Source: Cylindrotheca closterium
Taxonomy: Eukaryota; Bacillariophyta; Bacillariophyceae; Bacillariales; Bacillariaceae
Length of the DNA stretch: 64,000 nt
Assembly: GCA_933822405.4 (NCBI GenBank)
Contig: CAKOGP040002424.1
Span: 62,001 to 126,000 of the forward strand
Reading direction: 5' to 3'
In this document: positions 59,105 through 64,000 of the stretch, in pieces
Layout: the number at the start of each line of letters is the position of its first letter
Position numbering within the stretch: position 1 is the first letter of the stretch
The notes under the pieces: model-generated
Seen by the model: only the letters and a program-made list of their open reading frames with translations
Database searches by the model: none
What the model was told of the DNA's origin: nothing
Position numbers and translations under genes: made by a program

Positions 59105-59328
59105 TAGGTCATGCATTGATGCAAATTGCAGCAATGCATGGCCTAACAGGGATGTGGAGGGAGGGAAAGAAAGAAATAAACGTATTTCTTGATGTATACT
59201 CGCACACAAGTTCGATAAATTGATCGGACTTGGTGTTGCGGAGCAATGATGTTGAGACGGTCGTTCGACCGTCGTCAGTATGATGAAAGGAATCCAATGA
59301 TTCGTTCTCGAGCTTTCGTCTACGTTAG
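59105..59328 (-). repeat. Retroelement A2 segment between the two B repeats
   Basis: This 224-bp spacer carries an imperfect inverted repeat (59105-59118 with 59132-59145) and a perfect hairpin (59256-59273, GACGGTCG-TT-CGACCGTC). By the split-direct-repeat model it should match the A1 sequence at the element's 5' end, outside this window. Confidence 0.6.
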
Positions 59329-59511
59329 ACTATCGAAGATAGCCAACTGGCGCCTACCGCCTGGTTTCTTCCGTGAGGGATTCTTTCTTGGTGTGACTCT
59401 GGTGGGTTGTGGTGTGAAGCTGGTCTTTTGGATTGCGCGCGAAGCGTGCGGTTCCAGAAGACCAGTCTTTGATATCCCGCAAAGCGGAATATCAGAGACT
59501 TGCTTGCCTAC
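59329..59511 (-). repeat. Retroelement repeat B1 (183 bp)
   Basis: A direct copy of 58922-59104 with no difference found base by base. It sits 123 bp downstream of the recombinase stop codon. Confidence 0.85.
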
Positions 59512-59634
59512 CAAAAGTTGATGATCATGGTGTAATCAACCAACCACCACAACACACGAGACGCCATAGAAGAAACAAGATGGAAGAAAACAGGAAGAAA
59601 TAGGAAAGAAGAAAGATCGGAAGGAAAGATGGAT

Positions 59635-61029
59635 CTAAGAAGAAGGAGAAGAAGAAGAAGAAAATGTCAACTTCATTGCCCCTTGAATTGTTCGCTCAAG
59701 CGTGTCACCAATGGATTGAAAGCAGTCGCGGAGGTAGGTGGGCACAGAGCTCGGAAGCCAGCGTAATCGAAACGCGATTTCGTCATTATTGGCTCCACCT
59801 TTTTGTAAGCACACTGCTGCGGTGACCCGATTGGAATGAGGAACAATTAGATGCCGGTTAATCCGCATATAGTGGTTTGGATTGGGATATGCCAAATCAA
59901 CGGAACGGCGCATCACTTCAGAGACCTCCCTGGATTTTAAGAAGTGATAAGAAGACATGGTGCCAGAACTCCATACGCCAATAGGGCAAGTGCCAGGCAC
60001 ACCAAGCATTGTCTTGCGACGAATGATACAAACAGCAGCATCGACAGGACAGTAAATTTGGTGGCCAGTGATCTTGAAGCGCTTCTTCACAAAGTTGAAA
60101 GCACTCTTATCATAACGCCAACAAAGCTCAAGCCACACAACATCACCACGGTTGTATCGTGTTACCAGATGATGGTGTGGGATCAACACATAATCCTTGT
60201 CAAAGAAACGAAAATCGATAGCCATCATAGCAAGTGGCATTCCCCGGAACGCTTTGGGAACATCATTTTTGTGTGGGATTGTATTGAACAGTTTTCCACG
60301 GTCTAAATCGCCTTGAGAATATTCACTGGCCCGAAAACCAGTGAAAATACCTAAGCGGGTCCAATCATATACACAGTGTACCTTACCAAGGAATGTGGCA
60401 GTGGGATCTGGTGAGTTAGCAAGCCATTGTTGCAACGCAACAAACATTTCCATGGTAAATGGTTCGTATCGTTCATTTTTCTGTTGCCAACAACGACGAT
60501 CATGAATTTGCTGAAAGAGAAATGGGTGATACCGATTTTGCTTGCCGCCATAAGCAGGATCCATAACTTGGATAGGGCGACCTAAGCGATATTGCAAGTA
60601 TTTGTGAGCTGTTGACAAATAGTTACGAAGTGTATCCGCTTTCAAATCCTCTTTTTCTTTGGAGTTGTCACCTCGTTTGACATCACGAAGATAAGTGCCA
60701 AGTACAAGGATGCAACCGGCATCATCTAACTTTTGTAAATCGTGCTCGGAAAGTTCTTGTCTGATGCACCAATTGGCAAAAAATTGGGCTCGAGAGTCAA
60801 AAGATCTGTCGTTACGCGCCCGTACTGATCCCCTGTCGGCGGTTCTTTCAGCGTCAATGCAATCTTGGACAGCAGTTCGAAAGGCAGAAGGCAGATGCGA
60901 CATGTCTGTAGTTGGGACCATTCCGCGATAACGGAGGCCAATGAATTCTCGTGATCTTTTCCTTGAAGTTGTGGTCGACTTAGGGCGTCCGCTGCTCCGT
61001 TCTGATTTCCAGGATGATGTTTGGGACAA
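59635..61029 (-). CDS. Retroelement tyrosine recombinase
   Basis: 464 aa. The tyrosine-recombinase residues are visible: box I Arg in GIFTGFRASEYSQG (about residue 233), HxxR in PHSNRVTAAVCLQKGGANND (about 398), Trp in FRLRWLPSS and the nucleophilic Tyr in VPTYLRDCFQ (about 431). The N-terminal SAM-like core-binding region is helical (FANWCIRQELSEHDLQKLDD). It would integrate the circular cDNA by site-specific recombination without target duplication. Its first 304 nt overlap the end of the RT frame in another frame. The Ser-rich C-terminus is encoded by an AGA/GAA simple repeat. Confidence 0.87.
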   Translation of the reverse strand: MSQTSSWKSERSSGRPKSTTTSRKRSREFIGLRYRGMVPTTDMSHLPSAFRTAVQDCIDAERTADRGSVRARNDRSFDSRAQFFANWCIRQELSEHDLQKLDDAGCILVLGTYLRDVKRGDNSKEKEDLKADTLRNYLSTAHKYLQYRLGRPIQVMDPAYGGKQNRYHPFLFQQIHDRRCWQQKNERYEPFTMEMFVALQQWLANSPDPTATFLGKVHCVYDWTRLGIFTGFRASEYSQGDLDRGKLFNTIPHKNDVPKAFRGMPLAMMAIDFRFFDKDYVLIPHHHLVTRYNRGDVVWLELCWRYDKSAFNFVKKRFKITGHQIYCPVDAAVCIIRRKTMLGVPGTCPIGVWSSGTMSSYHFLKSREVSEVMRRSVDLAYPNPNHYMRINRHLIVPHSNRVTAAVCLQKGGANNDEIAFRLRWLPSSVPTYLRDCFQSIGDTLERTIQGAMKLTFSSSSSPSS

Positions 61030-63572
61030 ACTTTCATGAGTAATTGAGAGGCTTCAACAAGCAATGCAGAACCTATTCGAGCCAGTCCCTGTAGAAGAGG
61101 ATCTTTTGTCCTGGATGCTGTCGACATCCAAGACACAGCCGTTGTATTATCGATCAATAAAGCTAAAATGTAGCCCCCATCGATGGGGCCGAGAAGTATC
61201 ACACATTTGATGCAGATCCAAAGGTTGATGAGTGCACCCAGATATTCCAATGGGTTGATGTGTAAGAAACCATCAGGTAACGCTGGGTCATTAGATGAGA
61301 TTTTTATTTCACGCATCTCAAAACCTGCTTCGACAAGAGTATCACGGGTCAGGCGCCAGAGGAAACTGAAATCAGCACTCCAGCCACCCAAGCCACCATA
61401 GCTTGCGTCGGAATATGCACGATGAGTGTAGTCACGATCCAGGTACAAAGCGATAGGCCGAGACCAAAGTGGGCTGTCCTCAGGCGCCAATAATGTCTCC
61501 AACAGTTGATGGATTGTAGCAACTGCCACACGCGATAGGTAGATACGAGAACATGTCCACCAGCTTCGTTTGTCGGAGAAGGCATTCTTGGCAGCCTGTG
61601 TCAGTGCATTTTGCAAGTTAAAGCTCAAGAAATTGCCCCATGGTGCAATTTCAGATGCAGATCGGACAATACCAACAATCTTTGCCATCTCACGAGGAGA
61701 AACGCAACGTGGACGACGTTTCAGGATGTCCAACAACTGTGAGTGCAAGTCTTCCCGTTTGTAGAGTGGCCAAGAAACCGTCATATTGTGTGTATTGATA
61801 CGAAATCCTAGAAACAAAAAGGTTTCTGTAACCTCAGGTTCCCACTTTTTGTCCTGGAGGCAGTCACCACGGCGCTTATCACCATGACCAAAAACCTCAA
61901 AGGCAGACATCACACTGTGATTGATTGCTTGCTTGATATGTTCAGCAAAGGCGGCAACTGCATTGTCGTCAACATAGCTAGCATTGTACATTCGAACAAG
62001 TTCGGTCACAGACAACGGTGGGTGATGGGAATCAGCAGGGACCGTGCACAAAGGAGTAGAAGTATCAACGGCAATGGTACATTTACGGACCAGCGCATGT
62101 AATTTGTCCAAAGGAACATCAACACGACAAGTTGCCAAGACCTCCCGTAGGTCGGCAAGAACACAGTAGAATGATGGAGCATTCCTTGAACCAAACACCT
62201 GGCCCACTGGGACAATCAAGTAGTCTGAGTATACATATGCAAATGCCACAGCTACATCTGGATGATAAAGCACACGTCGAAAGGCGGCTTCAATATCGTC
62301 AGCATGAACCAAAATAGGACTTGTCGGTTTGGTGATGCGCATACGGAGAACTTGACGTAGAAACCTCTTGAACGCAAACTGGTAGTGGATTGGAGGGCAC
62401 TGCTCACCGGACTTATCTTGCTTTGGTTTGGGGATATAGGTGTTGATTGATCCTAAGTCGTCAGGACCATTGGAACAGTCAATGCAAATCCGACCTTTAC
62501 CTTTGTCAAAAACCCACTGGATAGGATTAATAACCAGACCTGGGATGAATTGGAACACAAACCGTAAATAGTGAATATGATAAGCCTTCCATTCTTCTTT
62601 TGCAAACTTCTCCTCAACTTTGGAAGAATTGGCAGCAACTGCTGGATGGTTATCATATTCTTCTCTAAGGACAGTAGCAGACATAGGAGTTGTGTATTGG
62701 GCTTTGATAGGAACACCCTCAGTTTGGATGCGATAAGCCATTTCAAGTTTGAGTGGTGGGTATTCAGCCGGAACCTCTTTGTTATGCAAAGTAGAGTCAA
62801 TGACATCCCATTCTGCGTTGAAATCTCGATCAGAATTGACGTATTCGCCACCCAACCAACGAATGAAATCCCCATGTAGAAAATCGAAACGAAGAAGACC
62901 CGCAGAATTGAGCTTTGCCCGTGTAGGATCCAACCTTGTCGGAATACCCGTTGTTGGTAGAACACGTGGTTCTTTCAAACAAGCCAGCGAAGTGACAGAG
63001 GCAAAGCGACGAAGAGAGGCATATTGACGCCACTGAGGCAACGCAATAATCACGTTGTGTCTATCCACTGTCGACAGAAAGCCCCAAGCATAATGAATCA
63101 TGGATCGAGGGTTGACCTTTGCGTGGGTGCTGTAGCGATCTTTGTGTACTTTTCCAAAACCCCATTGTCTTTTGCGAGTAGTCTTCCAAGGACGAGAGAA
63201 GGGAAACTCCAAAAGCAGAGAATTTTTCGCCAAAGCCGGAGTCACCAGGGTCAGCACGTTATAATCTGTTTCATCCAAATAGTTGCTTGCCTGTACCAGG
63301 TGGGCAATCAGCATAAATGTCGGCTGAACTTGTCCATTTCCAGGAATATTTTCATGTAGCGTCTTAGTAGGAGTGTTGAATTTCTTTTCTTTTCCCCATG
63401 GTAGACACGGCACAGTCTTAAGAGGCAACTCACGAATCGGAAGATATTGCCAGTCCCAATCTCCAGGCCATCTGTTTTTGATCCGAGCTGGTGGTGTCTT
63501 GTGAAACCGACGCCTTGGGGGAACCATGATCTTTACTCTGTCTGATACCACTGGCTTGGAGTCGTGCTCCAC
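60726..63572 (-). CDS. Retroelement reverse transcriptase - RNase H
   Basis: 948 aa. RT motif A is in LVHADDIEAAFRRVLYHPDV (about residue 420), motif B in QVFGSRNAPSFYC, and catalytic motif C is YVDDN (about 534). The upstream finger region includes VFDKGKGRICIDCSNG. RNase H follows from about 720: AYSDASYGGLGGWSAD, ALLIDNTTAVSWMST and HHPGNQNGAADALSRPQ. There is no protease or DDE integrase in the frame, as expected for DIRS-type elements. The N-terminal 200 residues are not assigned. All catalytic residues are present, so the protein looks intact. Confidence 0.88.
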   Translation of the reverse strand: MEHDSKPVVSDRVKIMVPPRRRFHKTPPARIKNRWPGDWDWQYLPIRELPLKTVPCLPWGKEKKFNTPTKTLHENIPGNGQVQPTFMLIAHLVQASNYLDETDYNVLTLVTPALAKNSLLLEFPFSRPWKTTRKRQWGFGKVHKDRYSTHAKVNPRSMIHYAWGFLSTVDRHNVIIALPQWRQYASLRRFASVTSLACLKEPRVLPTTGIPTRLDPTRAKLNSAGLLRFDFLHGDFIRWLGGEYVNSDRDFNAEWDVIDSTLHNKEVPAEYPPLKLEMAYRIQTEGVPIKAQYTTPMSATVLREEYDNHPAVAANSSKVEEKFAKEEWKAYHIHYLRFVFQFIPGLVINPIQWVFDKGKGRICIDCSNGPDDLGSINTYIPKPKQDKSGEQCPPIHYQFAFKRFLRQVLRMRITKPTSPILVHADDIEAAFRRVLYHPDVAVAFAYVYSDYLIVPVGQVFGSRNAPSFYCVLADLREVLATCRVDVPLDKLHALVRKCTIAVDTSTPLCTVPADSHHPPLSVTELVRMYNASYVDDNAVAAFAEHIKQAINHSVMSAFEVFGHGDKRRGDCLQDKKWEPEVTETFLFLGFRINTHNMTVSWPLYKREDLHSQLLDILKRRPRCVSPREMAKIVGIVRSASEIAPWGNFLSFNLQNALTQAAKNAFSDKRSWWTCSRIYLSRVAVATIHQLLETLLAPEDSPLWSRPIALYLDRDYTHRAYSDASYGGLGGWSADFSFLWRLTRDTLVEAGFEMREIKISSNDPALPDGFLHINPLEYLGALINLWICIKCVILLGPIDGGYILALLIDNTTAVSWMSTASRTKDPLLQGLARIGSALLVEASQLLMKVCPKHHPGNQNGAADALSRPQLQGKDHENSLASVIAEWSQLQTCRICLLPFELLSKIALTLKEPPTGDQYGRVTTDLLTLEPNFLPIGASDKNFPSTIYKS

Positions 63573-63605
63573 AAGCTGGGCCCCTTCGGGTACCAGTGGA
63601 TCCCA

Positions 63606-64000
63606 TCACCAAGTTGTACTTGGAGTCAGTTTCTTGAATGCCTTGCTCGGCAAAATATGATCGTGATACTTCTTTATGAAATCGACAATTGGCTTCCAAT
63701 CCTCTTCTTTGTAGGTGGCCGCGGACCAACGCGCATCATTCAAATCGATATGAAGACGAGTTTTGCCAGCATAGCGGCCCACCTTGTGGGTCTTACAAGT
63801 CCCGGGTTTGGAACAAGTACAATGGCCCTCAAAGGTGGAATTTAAACAGATGGGATACAATGTGTTCTTACCAGAAGTGCGTTTAGCGTGAGGATCCACA
63901 ATCAAGGGATAGGTGCCCCGTTGGACCACTGGGTATAACATTTCCGACGGAGATTTCTTTCCCAAAGGAGTGACAGTATGATTCCACACAAATAGTGGAC
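63606..64000 (-). CDS. Retroelement gag-like protein, 5' partial
   Basis: The frame is open to the right edge and ends 34 bp before the RT start. It has a Cys/His-rich patch (CLNSTFEGHCTCSKPGTCKTH) that may bind nucleic acid, then a charged region (RLHIDLNDARWSAATYKEED). No canonical zinc knuckle is present. Assignment as gag rests mainly on position. Confidence 0.6.
   Translation of the reverse strand, partial: PLFVWNHTVTPLGKKSPSEMLYPVVQRGTYPLIVDPHAKRTSGKNTLYPICLNSTFEGHCTCSKPGTCKTHKVGRYAGKTRLHIDLNDARWSAATYKEEDWKPIVDFIKKYHDHILPSKAFKKLTPSTTW

Larger units (their letters stand above)
58922..64000 (-). mobile_element. Tyrosine-recombinase retrotransposon (DIRS/Ngaro/PAT-like), 5' end outside window
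   Basis: Read on the minus strand the element has a gag-like frame, an RT-RNase H frame and a tyrosine-recombinase frame. Then come a 183-bp repeat (59511-59329), a 224-bp spacer (59328-59105) and an identical 183-bp repeat (59104-58922). A recombinase instead of a DDE integrase places it in the YR retrotransposons. The B1-A2-B2 order matches the split direct repeats of Ngaro/PAT elements, whose A1 copy should lie beyond 64000. The intact frames and identical repeats indicate a young, possibly active copy. Confidence 0.85.

Noticed and set aside
58655..59209. N-terminal extension of kinase-like copy C into the repeat
   Set aside because: The extra residues are encoded by retroelement repeat B2, and the same translation appears in copy B1; the native start is more likely 58654.
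58922..59511. Long terminal repeats of a Copia/Gypsy element
   Set aside because: The two repeats lie on the same side of the coding region, there are no TG...CA ends, and the element encodes a tyrosine recombinase instead of a DDE integrase.

Overview
The window looks like nuclear DNA of a photosynthetic stramenopile, most likely a (pennate) diatom. It carries a fucoxanthin-chlorophyll antenna protein with a signal peptide and ASAF-type plastid cleavage site, two diatom-style heat-shock-factor proteins, and genes packed about 70-650 bp apart on both strands. Introns are short (about 60-120 nt), GT-AG, with GTAAGT/GTGAGT donors. No tRNA, rRNA or CRISPR array was recognised. Exon joins were read by eye from splice sites, frame continuity and family motifs.

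Layout. 1-5.4 kb: 3' part of a GH16 (KRE6/SKN1-like) beta-glucan enzyme (+), a membrane-anchored plant-type glutaminyl cyclase (-), and an HMG-box protein (+). 5.8-14.1 kb: mitochondrial-type aspartate aminotransferase (-), a DHX15/Prp43-like helicase (-), a long TPR protein (+) and an organellar RF1-like release factor (-). 14.3-25.4 kb: a coiled-coil protein (-), an ill-defined 1.5 kb stretch, cytosolic fructose-1,6-bisphosphatase (+), a large PDZ-like protein (-) and a GPHR/GTG membrane protein (+). 25.7-40 kb: 2OG-Fe(II) oxygenase (+), FCP antenna (+), SDR (-), a TMLD/GBBH-type dioxygenase (+), a SET-RRM-RS fusion (+), tRNA-dihydrouridine synthase (-), PUS3-like pseudouridine synthase (-) and a nucleotide-sugar transporter (+). 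40-51 kb: glutamate-cysteine ligase (-), an OSCA/TMEM63-like channel (+) and a tail-to-tail pair of heat shock factors.

52-58.7 kb holds three tandem paralogues (-) of a single-pass membrane protein with a degenerate kinase domain. All three lack the usual catalytic-loop Lys/Asn and the DFG Gly, and the topology signals suggest the kinase fold faces the lumen or cell exterior.

58.9-64 kb is the 3' part of a tyrosine-recombinase retrotransposon (minus strand, DIRS/Ngaro/PAT type): a gag-like end, RT-RNase H, tyrosine recombinase, then two identical 183-bp repeats around a 224-bp spacer. This is the B1-A2-B2 arrangement of split direct repeats. The element lies about 270 bp upstream of the third kinase-like gene.

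Most single-copy genes are housekeeping. The accessory and more novel content is the kinase-like cluster, the retroelement, the SET-RRM-RS fusion and the release factor with an altered codon-recognition loop.
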